A stretch of DNA of 64,000 nucleotides, taken from the NCBI GenBank assembly GCA_945890865.1, contig CAMDDB010000002.1:186001-250000 (forward strand), in the 5' to 3' direction. The notes under the pieces are model-generated. The model was not told the DNA's origin. It saw only the letters and a list, made by a program, of their open reading frames with translations, and searched no databases. Both the position numbers and the translations under genes were made by a program. The stretch's first letter is position 1. Every line of letters begins with the position of its first letter. Below, in pieces: positions 37,397-45,839 of the stretch. The DNA comes from Flavobacterium psychrophilum. GTDB lineage: Bacteria > Bacteroidota > Bacteroidia > Flavobacteriales > Flavobacteriaceae.

Positions 37397-37807
37397 TTAG
37401 CAAAACTCGTTATAAGCATCTTTTAAGTTCTCAGCAATCAATTCTGCTGGACGACCTTCAATATGATGACGTTCTAACATATGAACTAATTCGCCATTTT
37501 TAAACAAGGCCATACAAGGCGATGATGGAGGAAAAGGAAACATGTGTTGGCGTGCCGCATCTACAGCTTCTTTGTCAACTCCAGCAAAAACCGTTACTAA
37601 CTGTGAGGGTTTATTGCTTCCGTCTAAACTCATAATCGCTCCGGGACGCGCATTTCTAGCAGCACAACCACAAACGGAGTTAACCACCACTAATGTAGTT
37701 CCTTCATTTTTTAAGACATTTTCTACAGCTTCTGCACTATATAATTCTTGAAAGCCTGCTACGGTTAGTTCTGCGCGCATAGGTCTTACCATTTCTTCTG
37801 GATACAT
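37397..37807 (-). CDS. Bacilliredoxin, BrxA/BrxB family
   Basis: 136-aa thioredoxin-fold protein of the YphP/YqiW family with active-site CGC in [15 protein letters not shown] and the conserved [14 protein letters not shown] start. In Firmicutes these remove bacillithiol from proteins; the thiol partner in Flavobacteria is not certain. A TATCTTTG -7 box lies 46 nt upstream. The gene is complete. Confidence 0.9.
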   Translation of the reverse strand: MYPEEMVRPMRAELTVAGFQELYSAEAVENVLKNEGTTLVVVNSVCGCAARNARPGAIMSLDGSNKPSQLVTVFAGVDKEAVDAARQHMFPFPPSSPCMALFKNGELVHMLERHHIEGRPAELIAENLKDAYNEFC

Positions 37808-37852
37808 ACTATTTTGATTTAAGTGAATATTTTTTTAAAATTAATTCAACGG

Positions 37853-37860
37853 CAAAGATA
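37853..37860 (-). promoter_or_regulatory. -7 element for bacilliredoxin
   Basis: TATCTTTG on the minus strand matches TAnnTTTG exactly, 46 nt upstream of the ATG. TTTG motifs occur further upstream only at 11 and 27 nt spacing. Confidence 0.42.
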
Positions 37861-37911
37861 CAATGAATTTCAAAGAAAAATTTTAAACAAATACTAAAAT
37901 TTTATTTGGAT

Positions 37912-39054
37912 TTAAAGGGAAAATAATCTTTTCAGCAAAGCTTGAATAAATATTTTTTTTGGGCATTTCCAAATGACTTGTAGGTCTTCCCAAAAAGTAG
38001 TTTCTTCGTCTAAAAATTTGAAAATAACGGTTGCGTTCCCTTTGGTAAACAAGGCTGAAAAAATGGTAGAACCTAATTCGTTTTTGGCGCTCAAAATGTC
38101 TAATAATAACAAATCATACAACCAAAATTTGTCAATTTTATGAAACCTAGTAAAATTGGATTCTGATTTCATAAATTCAATTAACGCCTTCGATTTTTTT
38201 GTAGCATTTTTAAAGGTGTATCCTGTACTTGCTTTAGTCCAACCCCCAGCCGAACCAATATTGATACAATTTTTTGAATTTTGTTTCCAAAACGGGTAAC
38301 AGGTCATGGGAATATTGCCTTGTTCTTTTTCTACAATTTCATAATCGGTTATCCCTAGCTTATTCATATAGTTCTGAATTTCAACTTCATATTCCTCTTT
38401 TTGCAACAGGTCTTTTGAAAATAGTGTATACTCGATCAAAGCTTCTGTTTCAGAGTCGGGTAACACATACATAAATCGGGTATTGCCTTTTTGCTCCACT
38501 GAAAAATCCATAAAAGTGGCACAATTTGGCGTAAAAACAGGGGTTGCGGTTTTAACAAACCAACCCACAAAATGTTGTTGAATTAAGGGAAATTTATCTT
38601 GTGATTTTACAATTTCTGGAAAGTAAATGGAATTAAATACTTTATTACAGGTATAGGTTTCAGAAGCTGTTTTAACCAGACAATGGCTTCCTAAGTCTTT
38701 AAATTCAAGTACTTTGTCATTCAAAAATTGTACATTTTGGGCTTCTGAAATTTTTTTGAAAACCAAGTTGTAAAAATCAAGCCCGTTAATTTTTTTGTAT
38801 TGATAGGGATCTAGTTCTAGAACCCGATTCACGGTTGCATTGGCAAAAACGGCTTGTTGCCATTGGGTTGCAACTACCTCATCAAACAAATTATTTTTGT
38901 CCCAAAAGCACCAGGTGCGGTCGTTTGTTTTTTTAGAATTTTCATCGATCAATAATATGGTTTTGTTCTTAAATTTTTCAGACAAAAGCATTTCATAAAC
39001 CGTCATTAAAGCCGATAATCCTGAACCCGTGAAAATGTAATGAGCTTGTAGCAT
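37912..39054 (-). CDS. crtY: Lycopene beta-cyclase
   Basis: FAD-dependent cyclase converting lycopene to beta-carotene, a step to zeaxanthin-type pigments of yellow flavobacteria. N-terminal dinucleotide site HYIFTGSGLSALM, DRTWCFWD, a TRFMYVLPDSETEALIEYTLF stretch and GSAGGWTKASTGYTF are family hallmarks. 380 aa. Isolated from other crt genes. Its promoter overlaps that of the divergent ZIP gene, and the -7 box ends only 5 nt before the ATG, predicting a leaderless mRNA. Confidence 0.93.
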   Translation of the reverse strand: MLQAHYIFTGSGLSALMTVYEMLLSEKFKNKTILLIDENSKKTNDRTWCFWDKNNLFDEVVATQWQQAVFANATVNRVLELDPYQYKKINGLDFYNLVFKKISEAQNVQFLNDKVLEFKDLGSHCLVKTASETYTCNKVFNSIYFPEIVKSQDKFPLIQQHFVGWFVKTATPVFTPNCATFMDFSVEQKGNTRFMYVLPDSETEALIEYTLFSKDLLQKEEYEVEIQNYMNKLGITDYEIVEKEQGNIPMTCYPFWKQNSKNCINIGSAGGWTKASTGYTFKNATKKSKALIEFMKSESNFTRFHKIDKFWLYDLLLLDILSAKNELGSTIFSALFTKGNATVIFKFLDEETTFWEDLQVIWKCPKKIFIQALLKRLFSL

Positions 39055-39058
39055 GTCC

Positions 39059-39092
39059 CAAATTTACTAAATTACTTGTTTTTATAGGTCAA
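39059..39092 (-). promoter_or_regulatory. crtY promoter (-33 TTG, 23-nt spacer, TAAATTTG)
   Basis: On the minus strand TTG (39092-39090), 23-nt spacer, TAAATTTG (39066-39059). The expected start point is at or within a base or two of the crtY ATG (39054). It overlaps the divergent ZIP promoter. Confidence 0.55.
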
Positions 39093-39107
39093 ATAGCATT
39101 AAATTTG
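39076..39107 (+). promoter_or_regulatory. ZIP transporter promoter (-33 TTG, 21-nt spacer, TAAATTTG)
   Basis: TTG (39076-39078), 21-nt spacer, TAAATTTG (39100-39107), 14 nt before the ATG. It shares 39076-39092 with the crtY promoter on the other strand. Confidence 0.58.
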
Positions 39108-39121
39108 AAAAAAAATAAGCC

Positions 39122-39940
39122 ATGTTTCAGATTGTTTTAGATTTTTTTGAACGAATAGATCCCATATTTGCAGCATTTATAGCAACGACATTTACTTGGG
39201 GCCTAACGGCTTTAGGCGCCTCATTTGTTTTCTTTTTTAAGAAAATGAATCGTGTTGTTCTTGACGGAATGCTCGGTTTTACAGGTGGCGTTATGGTGGC
39301 GGCAAGTTTTTGGAGTTTGTTGGCACCTGCTATCGAAATGACCGAAGGGGAAGGTTTTGTAAAAGTCATTCCAGCCGCCATAGGTTTTTTTTTAGGGGCT
39401 ATTTTTATTTTCGGACTGGACAAAGTATTACCACACTTACATATTAATTTTAAAGAAACGGAAGGGATAAAATCGCCATGGCAGCGCACCACATTGTTGG
39501 TTTTGGCCATTACGTTGCATAATATTCCAGAAGGATTAGCCGTTGGCGTTTTGTTTGGAGGCGTAGCAGCGGGAATTCCGGAAGCTTCTATTGCAGGTGC
39601 TGTAACTTTGGCTATAGGGATTGGTATTCAAAATTTTCCAGAAGGAATAGCCGTTTCTATGCCGTTAAGAAGAATGGGAATGAGTCGATGGAAAAGTTTT
39701 ATGTATGGCCAGTCTTCGGCACTTGTAGAACCTATTGCGGGAGTTTTAGGAGCAGTAGCAGTAACGTTTTTTACACCCTTATTGCCTTATGCATTAGCTT
39801 TTGCCGCTGGAGCGATGATTTTTGTGGTAGTAGAAGAAGTGATTCCAGAAACGCAACAAGACAAAAACACAGATATTGCTACCTTGGGATTTATTGGCGG
39901 ATTTATTGTAATGATGATGTTAGATGTAGCCCTTGGTTAA
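39122..39940 (+). CDS. ZIP-family metal transporter
   Basis: Inner-membrane divalent metal importer, 272 aa, about eight TM helices. Signature helices have HNIPEGLAVGVLFGG and IQNFPEGIAVSMPLRR (metal-site His/Asn/Glu), with EPIAGVLGA in a later helix, as in ZupT/GufA. Substrate may be Zn, Fe or Mn. Its 3' end overlaps by 4 bp, antisense, the small FeoB-associated gene. Confidence 0.92.
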   Translation: MFQIVLDFFERIDPIFAAFIATTFTWGLTALGASFVFFFKKMNRVVLDGMLGFTGGVMVAASFWSLLAPAIEMTEGEGFVKVIPAAIGFFLGAIFIFGLDKVLPHLHINFKETEGIKSPWQRTTLLVLAITLHNIPEGLAVGVLFGGVAAGIPEASIAGAVTLAIGIGIQNFPEGIAVSMPLRRMGMSRWKSFMYGQSSALVEPIAGVLGAVAVTFFTPLLPYALAFAAGAMIFVVVEEVIPETQQDKNTDIATLGFIGGFIVMMMLDVALG

Positions 39941-40065
39941 TGGCAAGCACAATCATCACCGCAGGGTTTTGATTTCTTAACCCGTTTTTTCCAAAAGAAT
40001 TTTTTTATTAAAAATCCTACAGCAATGGCGAGTGAAATGTAGACTAATAGTTGTTGTATATCCAT
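39937..40065 (-). CDS. FeoB-associated Cys-rich membrane protein (42 aa)
   Basis: Translated by eye: MDIQQLLVYISLAIAVGFL, then a basic stretch and the C-terminus SKPCGDDCACH. One TM helix plus a CxxxCxC tail match the FeoB-associated Cys-rich family (Pfam FeoB_associated), small proteins usually beside feoB. It lies on the same strand as, and downstream of, feoA-feoB and the TonB receptor, 65 nt after the latter. The antisense overlap with the ZIP gene end (TTAATGG region) is 4 bp. Role in iron transport is suspected but untested. Confidence 0.85.
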   Translation of the reverse strand: MDIQQLLVYISLAIAVGFLIKKFFWKKRVKKSKPCGDDCACH

Positions 40066-40130
40066 AATGCAAAAATAGGGAAAGCATTCGTATTGCAATT
40101 GCTTTTGTAGTAATTTCGAGTTTTTTACAA

Positions 40131-42356
40131 TTAAAATTTTGCGGCTAAACCAATTGAAGCACTAAAAGGCATTCCAGGTCTCAACCCTGCAGGAACTCTC
40201 GAAACCAAATAAGTTGTATCAAAAAGATTAGTAATAGTTCCTGAAATGCTGAAATGCTTATTGAATTTATATTTTGATCCAAAATCCACTACAGTGTTAC
40301 TTGGCACCGAGTTTTCGTTAGAAATGGAACCTTGACCAGCAACTGTTCTAAATTTTCCATTACATCTTGCCCCTAAAATCAATTCGAATTTTTCGTTTTC
40401 TAAAGCAATTGAGCCGTTAAATTGGTGTTTAGAAATGTAAGGAATTTCATCGCCTTTTTCAATGGCGCCCCATGCGCCGTCTGTACTAGAAAATTCATTG
40501 GCAAATTCGGTATCGGTTAATGTATATCCAAAGGACAGCGGGAGTTTATATTTACTATTCTCATTCAAAAGCTGATAGTTTATAAGTAGTTCAATTCCTT
40601 TAACATAGGCCGCCCCCGCATTGAATTGGTCTAAAGTTCCCGAGCCACCACTTGCGGCTAAATCGCTTCCTAATAAATTGGAATAATCATTAAAATAACT
40701 GATCATCTCTCCTGATAATTTATTGTATTTGAAACGCAGGCCAAGTTCATAATTTATGCTTTTTTCTGCTCTTGTTCCGGGCGTGTTTGTTGGAGGAGCA
40801 AATCCTTTATGAACGCCACCAAAAAAGGAAACACTTTTGTTTATTTTGTAGTTTGCGCCTATACCAGGCAACCAAACTTTAACATGATTATTGGTTTCAA
40901 TTAAGTTGGTGCCCAGTCTTGTTACATCATTAATCCCAAAGTTTTCGTTACGTAAATCGATGGTTTCAAAACGGATACCAGGTGTAATGGTTAACTGCTT
41001 GTATTTTATTTTATACATTGTATGGGCAGCCAACGCTTCTGCATAAGCAATTCGATTATCCTGTGAGCCAGGAGTTCCAGATGAGGTCAATACCATTGAA
41101 CCATTAAGCATGGCATAGCCATCATTCCATTGAAAACGATCTTCACTGTCTTTGTGATAACGTATACTAATTTCTAAGTCATGGTATACCTCCCCAGTTA
41201 AAAAATGAAAATCTATTTTAGTTTGAATACCTTGCGCCAAATAATTTCTATTGTTTGCCCTTACTCTCAAAGCATTGTTTGGGGAGTTTTGTGCACCAGT
41301 TAGGAAGTCAAATGCTACCGCATTTGTAGTTGGATCTTTTAGAATGGCATCAATTGAATAGGTCGTTCCTCCAATTCTCACATCATTCAATTTATACCAA
41401 TTTCTACTAAATTTATTGCGATATGCCGTGGTAGTAATACTAAAATAGTCGCTGGTTTTTAAGGTATGTGTTACCGAAAATTGCTTATTTTTTATTGTTA
41501 TGTTATCTTTTTCTGAGCCTGCATAACGCATAAAAGGCGAACGGTTGAAATCTTCTTGAGATAGTCCAAGGTAGGTTTCGTTGGCATCTTCTTCTGCATA
41601 GACCCATTTAAAATCTATCGCATGGTGTATTTTATGGGTTGGTTTGGATTGAATTCTAAATTTTGCCATTACATCTTTTTTATCAAAACCCGTATTGGCA
41701 CCACTAGGCAAGTTTTTAAATCCATCCGAATTATAGTTTAAAAATTGAACAACGGCCCCTGTGGTTTCATTGGAAATTCCCACATTTGCCACAGTACGAC
41801 TCGTATTAAAACTTCCGTAGTCAGTTAAAAAACCAGCATTAAATTTTGTTGGAATTGGAAGGGAAACAAAGTTAATTGTTCCACCCGTAGTAAAAGGACC
41901 ATATTGAATTTGGCTACTACCCTTTAATATTTCAACAGCATTCATTCGGGCAACCGATGGAAAATAATAGGCAGCAGGCGCACTGTAGGGCGCAGGCGCA
42001 ATTAATATATTGTCTTCCATTAGCGTTATTTTGGCGCTTCGGTCAGGCGAAGTTCCTCTCAAGCTAATATTTGGTCTCAATCCAAAACCATCTTCTTCAT
42101 AAACAGACACTCCAGTGACGGTTCGCAGCACCCTGTTGATGTCGGTATAGTTAAATTTTTGTAAATCGCCCGCCGAAATGTATGATGCAGATCCAGTTTT
42201 ATTACTTGCTTCAAACTTACTTCCAATAATTTGAGTGCCAGAAATAACAACTTCTTTCAATTTGTTTATAGAATCTTTTTTGGTCTCTTTTTTTGGATTT
42301 TGGGAATACACAATACTGGAAAACAAGAACACGAATGCAACAATTGGGTAATTCAT
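40131..42356 (-). CDS. TonB-dependent receptor, FecA-like (Fe(III) chelate)
   Basis: Outer-membrane receptor of 741 aa. Signal peptide MNYPIVAFVFLFSSIVYSQ; the plug domain (about 50-165) has ISLRGTSPDRSAKITLMEDN and VEILKGSSQIQYGPFTTGGTINF; the barrel ends in a C-terminal aromatic strand (ASIGLAAKF). Overall pattern is like Fe(III)-dicitrate receptor FecA. No N-terminal FecR-signalling extension or carboxypeptidase-like domain. Downstream of feoB with its own well-formed promoter. Ligand unproven. Confidence 0.9.
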   Translation of the reverse strand: MNYPIVAFVFLFSSIVYSQNPKKETKKDSINKLKEVVISGTQIIGSKFEASNKTGSASYISAGDLQKFNYTDINRVLRTVTGVSVYEEDGFGLRPNISLRGTSPDRSAKITLMEDNILIAPAPYSAPAAYYFPSVARMNAVEILKGSSQIQYGPFTTGGTINFVSLPIPTKFNAGFLTDYGSFNTSRTVANVGISNETTGAVVQFLNYNSDGFKNLPSGANTGFDKKDVMAKFRIQSKPTHKIHHAIDFKWVYAEEDANETYLGLSQEDFNRSPFMRYAGSEKDNITIKNKQFSVTHTLKTSDYFSITTTAYRNKFSRNWYKLNDVRIGGTTYSIDAILKDPTTNAVAFDFLTGAQNSPNNALRVRANNRNYLAQGIQTKIDFHFLTGEVYHDLEISIRYHKDSEDRFQWNDGYAMLNGSMVLTSSGTPGSQDNRIAYAEALAAHTMYKIKYKQLTITPGIRFETIDLRNENFGINDVTRLGTNLIETNNHVKVWLPGIGANYKINKSVSFFGGVHKGFAPPTNTPGTRAEKSINYELGLRFKYNKLSGEMISYFNDYSNLLGSDLAASGGSGTLDQFNAGAAYVKGIELLINYQLLNENSKYKLPLSFGYTLTDTEFANEFSSTDGAWGAIEKGDEIPYISKHQFNGSIALENEKFELILGARCNGKFRTVAGQGSISNENSVPSNTVVDFGSKYKFNKHFSISGTITNLFDTTYLVSRVPAGLRPGMPFSASIGLAAKF

Positions 42357-42381
42357 TTTTATTTAGATTAATTCTACATAG

Positions 42382-42412
42382 CAAAATTAACTAGTAATAT
42401 TTATTTAGACAA
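42382..42412 (-). promoter_or_regulatory. TonB receptor promoter (TTG, 20-nt spacer, TAATTTTG)
   Basis: Minus strand TTG (42412-42410), 20-nt spacer, TAATTTTG (42389-42382), 26 nt before the receptor ATG. Both elements and spacing fit the Bacteroidetes consensus. Confidence 0.62.
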
Positions 42413-42482
42413 ATTATAAATAAAAAAATTTCATACAGAAATGACGAATTATTTATTGCGACAATTTTTAAGTAAAAAAGAG

Positions 42483-42512
42483 ATGTTTTTATATTTTTAA
42501 GTTTAAAAACAT
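42483..42512 (-). terminator. Possible feoB terminator hairpin
   Basis: 9-bp inverted repeat ATGTTTTTA (42483-42491) and TAAAAACAT (42504-42512) with a 12-nt AT-rich loop. On the minus strand it is followed by CTCTTTTTTAC. It lies 87 nt after feoB; the AT-only stem makes this weak. Confidence 0.35.
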
Positions 42513-42530
42513 GAAAATATTTTAAAATAA

Positions 42531-42543
42531 AATGAAAATCATT
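42531..42543. promoter_or_regulatory. Candidate Fur-box-like palindrome
   Basis: AATGAAAATCATT is a 5-3-5 palindrome, 12/13 identical to the centre of the classical Fur box. It lies between feoB and the FecA-like receptor but 119 nt upstream of the receptor -33 box, so its effect on that promoter is uncertain. Confidence 0.3.
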
Positions 42544-42598
42544 ACATAATTAATTTTACATAAAAGTTTTTTGAATTTAGAATCAAAAATTTTCTAAA

Positions 42599-44707
42599 TT
42601 AGGAAAGAATTTGGTAGGCAATTAATGCGACAATATAGGCAAACCCACTCATGAAAACTAACTGAATTATTGGCCATTTCCATGAGTTGGTTTCTTTTTT
42701 TACAATAGCTAAAGTAGAGATACATTGCATAGCAAAGGCATAAAAAAGCATTAAGGAAATTCCGGTTGCAAAATTAAATACTTTTTCTCCGGTTACGGGG
42801 TGTACTTCAGCTGCCATTCTGTTTTTTATGGTGGTTTCTTCTGTACTATGGCTGCCCACACTATAAATAGTTGCTAGTGTACCTACAAAAACTTCACGTG
42901 CAGCAAATGAACTCACTACTGCTATTCCAATTTTCCAATCATAACCAAGGGGTCTTATGGCGGGTTCTATTGCCTTTCCCATGTAACCTATGTATGAATT
43001 TTCTAATTTATAAGCATTTACTTTATCTTCAAGCTGTGTTGCGTTGAGTGAGATGTTCTTTGACTGAAATTCTTGAATAACATTTTGTTCGGCATGGTTG
43101 AAATCATCACTTAATCCATGCGAACCTAAAAACCACAAAACAACAGAAAGTGCTAAAATGATTTTACCCGCTCCAGTTACAAAAGAACGGGTTTTTTCCA
43201 AGACATTAATGCCGACATTTTTGAACATTGGAATTTTATAACTGGGCATTTCAACGACAAAATAGGATTTACAATTTAATTTTAAATATAGGTTAAGCAA
43301 ATAGGACGAAAATATGGCCATACCAAAACCTAACAAATACAATCCCATTAACGTTAATCCTTGTAAACTTAGGAACCCCAATACCCTTTCTTCGGGGATA
43401 ATTAAGGAAATTAAAATCGCATAAACCGGTAATCGAGCAGAACAGGTTGTAAAAGGCGTTACTAAAATGGTTATGAGTCGTTCTTTCCAATTTTCAATAT
43501 TTCTGGCACTCATTATGGCCGGAATGGCACAGGCCGTTCCCGAAATTAATGGGACTATACTTTTTCCAGACAAACCAAAATTGCGCATGATTTTGTCCAT
43601 TAAAAACACCACCCGACTCATGTAGCCGCTTTCTTCTAAAACAGAAATGAAAAAAAATAAAAAGGCAATTTGAGGAATGAAAATTAAAATACCCCCTATA
43701 CCGGGAATGATTCCTTCGCTGATCAAATTGGTAAATTCTCCCGCCGGAAGTTGTTGTTTAGCAATCGAGCTAAAATTAGCAAATGTGGTATCAATAAAGT
43801 CCATAGGAATGCTACTCCAATCAAACAAAAATTGAAAAATAACCAGTAATATTCCAAAGAAAATGAAATAGCCAAAAAATTTATGGGTGAGCACACGATC
43901 AATTTTTTCACGAAAATCGGTTGCCTTGGAGCGATCAATGATTTGTCCTTTTTTTAGCGTGTCGTTGATAAATTGATAGCGCTTTATCGTTTCTTTTTGT
44001 TGTAATTTTTTTAAATCGGCATGTGACTTAGTAAACGAACTTTTTACCTCATTCCGTTCTAAATTTAAGAAATTAACATCTTGAGTAATAACCAGCCAGA
44101 GCTTGTATAGCAATTGATTTGGGAAAGCTCTTCTTAAATTATCAAAATAATCTGGATCAATTGAAGAAGCATTTAAACAGGGCTCGGTAGACAGCTCTTT
44201 GTAGTTTAAGATCAATGTTTTTAATTGCTCAATGCCTGTTTTTTTTCTCGAACTTACTAATGCAATTTTAGTTTTCAGTTCTTGTTCTAGGGTTGCAATA
44301 TGTAATTCAATCCCTTTTAATTGCATCCGATCGGCCATATTGATTACTAAAATGGCTGGAATTTCTAAGTCTTTTATTTGGGTAAAAAGCAACAAATTTC
44401 GTTTCAAATTTTCCACTTCTGTTACAACTACAGCCACATCCGGAAAATCCTCATCGTTTTTATTGAGCAGTAACTCAATCACCACGTTCTCATCAATGGA
44501 ACTTGCATTTAAACTATACGTCCCGGGTAAATCGATGATTTTTGCTTTAACCGATTCGGTCAATTTGCAAATTCCTTGTTTTTTTTCTACGGTAATTCCG
44601 GGATAATTTCCAACTTGCTGATTTAACCCTGTGAGGTCATTGAAAACAGAAGTTTTACCCACATTTGGGTTCCCAATTAATGCGACTTTTATAGGGTTAG
44701 CATTCAT
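42599..44707 (-). CDS. feoB: Ferrous iron transporter FeoB
   Basis: Fe(II) importer of the inner membrane. N-terminal G-protein domain: G1 GNPNVGKTS (12-20), G3 DLPG, G4 NMAD. Then a helical linker and about ten TM helices, including the Gate regions with LISGTACAIPAIMSAR and FAAREVFVGTLATIYSVG. 702 aa, full length. Starts 1 nt after feoA. The C-terminal Cys-rich FeoC-like role may be filled by the 42-aa protein downstream. Confidence 0.97.
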   Translation of the reverse strand: MNANPIKVALIGNPNVGKTSVFNDLTGLNQQVGNYPGITVEKKQGICKLTESVKAKIIDLPGTYSLNASSIDENVVIELLLNKNDEDFPDVAVVVTEVENLKRNLLLFTQIKDLEIPAILVINMADRMQLKGIELHIATLEQELKTKIALVSSRKKTGIEQLKTLILNYKELSTEPCLNASSIDPDYFDNLRRAFPNQLLYKLWLVITQDVNFLNLERNEVKSSFTKSHADLKKLQQKETIKRYQFINDTLKKGQIIDRSKATDFREKIDRVLTHKFFGYFIFFGILLVIFQFLFDWSSIPMDFIDTTFANFSSIAKQQLPAGEFTNLISEGIIPGIGGILIFIPQIAFLFFFISVLEESGYMSRVVFLMDKIMRNFGLSGKSIVPLISGTACAIPAIMSARNIENWKERLITILVTPFTTCSARLPVYAILISLIIPEERVLGFLSLQGLTLMGLYLLGFGMAIFSSYLLNLYLKLNCKSYFVVEMPSYKIPMFKNVGINVLEKTRSFVTGAGKIILALSVVLWFLGSHGLSDDFNHAEQNVIQEFQSKNISLNATQLEDKVNAYKLENSYIGYMGKAIEPAIRPLGYDWKIGIAVVSSFAAREVFVGTLATIYSVGSHSTEETTIKNRMAAEVHPVTGEKVFNFATGISLMLFYAFAMQCISTLAIVKKETNSWKWPIIQLVFMSGFAYIVALIAYQILS

Positions 44708-44708
44708 T

Positions 44709-44939
44709 TTATTTTACTTTTTGAATGCTTATTTCTTTGGCCGTTTCCAAACGAATGGCCACATGTGAATCGTTGACATTGAAATATAATGGATCGCCAA
44801 AAGGCGCTATTTGAAGCAATGTAATCGCATTGCCAGGCAAACATCCCATCTCTAAAAGTTTTAGCGGGATTTCGTCTAAATTAACAGCAGTAATTGTGGC
44901 TGTTTCACCTATTAGAAGGGTTGACGAGTTGGGGTCCAT
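44709..44939 (-). CDS. feoA: Ferrous iron transport protein FeoA
   Basis: Small SH3-fold partner of FeoB, 76 aa from the ATG at 44939 (MDPNSST). The frame opens six codons upstream at a TTG. Core pattern LLEMGCLPGNAITLLQIAPFGDPLYF and a VAIRLETAKEI end are characteristic. Cotranscribed with feoB. A TACTTTTG -7 box lies 27 nt upstream (44966-44973). Confidence 0.94.
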   Translation of the reverse strand: MDPNSSTLLIGETATITAVNLDEIPLKLLEMGCLPGNAITLLQIAPFGDPLYFNVNDSHVAIRLETAKEISIQKVK

Positions 44940-44965
44940 TTTCTTATTTAGATTCAATTAAAATA

Positions 44966-44973
44966 CAAAAGTA
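44966..44973 (-). promoter_or_regulatory. -7 element for feoAB
   Basis: TACTTTTG on the minus strand, exact TAnnTTTG, 27 nt before the feoA ATG. TTG at 44988-44986 has a 12-nt spacer, too short. Confidence 0.42.
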
Positions 44974-45018
44974 AAAATTAAAACCCAAGGATGCCTGATA
45001 AAAATCATTTTATATAGA

Positions 45019-45717
45019 TTATTTTTGATTTTCTACCAGCCACTCAATGTCTTCTAGTAATTGGGTCATGTTTTTGGTTTTGGAATCCGAAGTGGGTTGG
45101 TCTAAATTTGTACCGTCATAAAACCCTCGGATGCGTTTATTTTTATCTACCAAAATAAAATTTTCGGTATGAACCATATCAAAATATTCTTCGGGTTTTC
45201 CAGTTTTAACAGCTAAGTACGATTTTCGAGCTAAAGAATAGATGTCTTTTTTATCTCCAGTTACCATATTCCATTTGGCATCATCAACTCCTTTTTTTAG
45301 GGCATATTTTTTCAATACTTGCGGGGTGTCAATATCCGGTGTTACCGAAAATGACAATAATTTTACATTAGGATAGTGTTTCAGCTGTTTTTGGAGCCAC
45401 ACCATGTTGTTGGTCATTTTTGGACAAATCGTTGGGCAAGTGGTAAAAAAGAAATCGGCAACATAGATGATGTTTTCATAATCTTTTTGGGTAATAATGT
45501 TCCCATTTTGATTGGTAAAACGAAAGTCACTTACTTTATGATCGGTTCCAATATGTTGAATAGTAGAATCAACTAATTCTGGATTTACATCTCTTGGCGC
45601 ATAAATAGGCAACATTTTTTTTGGTTTTTGTAACATGTAAATACCAACAAATATGACACTAGAAAGAGCGAGAAAGAGCACTATGAATTTTTTGTAGGGT
45701 TTTAAAATTGATAACAT
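45019..45717 (-). CDS. SCO1/SenC/PrrC-family copper chaperone
   Basis: Thioredoxin-fold protein of 232 aa, anchored by an N-terminal TM (about 11-29). Copper ligands CPTICPKM and the distal His in MVHTENFILVD are intact. In the family it delivers copper to the CuA site of cytochrome c oxidase or acts as a thiol reductase. No oxidase genes are in the window. Monocistronic on the minus strand. Confidence 0.92.
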   Translation of the reverse strand: MLSILKPYKKFIVLFLALSSVIFVGIYMLQKPKKMLPIYAPRDVNPELVDSTIQHIGTDHKVSDFRFTNQNGNIITQKDYENIIYVADFFFTTCPTICPKMTNNMVWLQKQLKHYPNVKLLSFSVTPDIDTPQVLKKYALKKGVDDAKWNMVTGDKKDIYSLARKSYLAVKTGKPEEYFDMVHTENFILVDKNKRIRGFYDGTNLDQPTSDSKTKNMTQLLEDIEWLVENQK

Positions 45718-45803
45718 TATTTTTTTTTGTAAAATTAATCATAAATAATTTTGTAACCCCTATTACACGAATGTTAAAGTTATTTCAAGTTGATTTTCTT
45801 TGT

Positions 45804-45811
45804 TATATTTG
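45804..45811 (+). promoter_or_regulatory. -7 element of the T9SS propeller protein-M13 gene pair
   Basis: TATATTTG, exact TAnnTTTG, 29 nt before the ATG. The nearest upstream TTG gives an 11-nt spacer, too short. Confidence 0.42.
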
Positions 45812-45839
45812 TGAATATTTGCTTTAATTCTATTAAATA

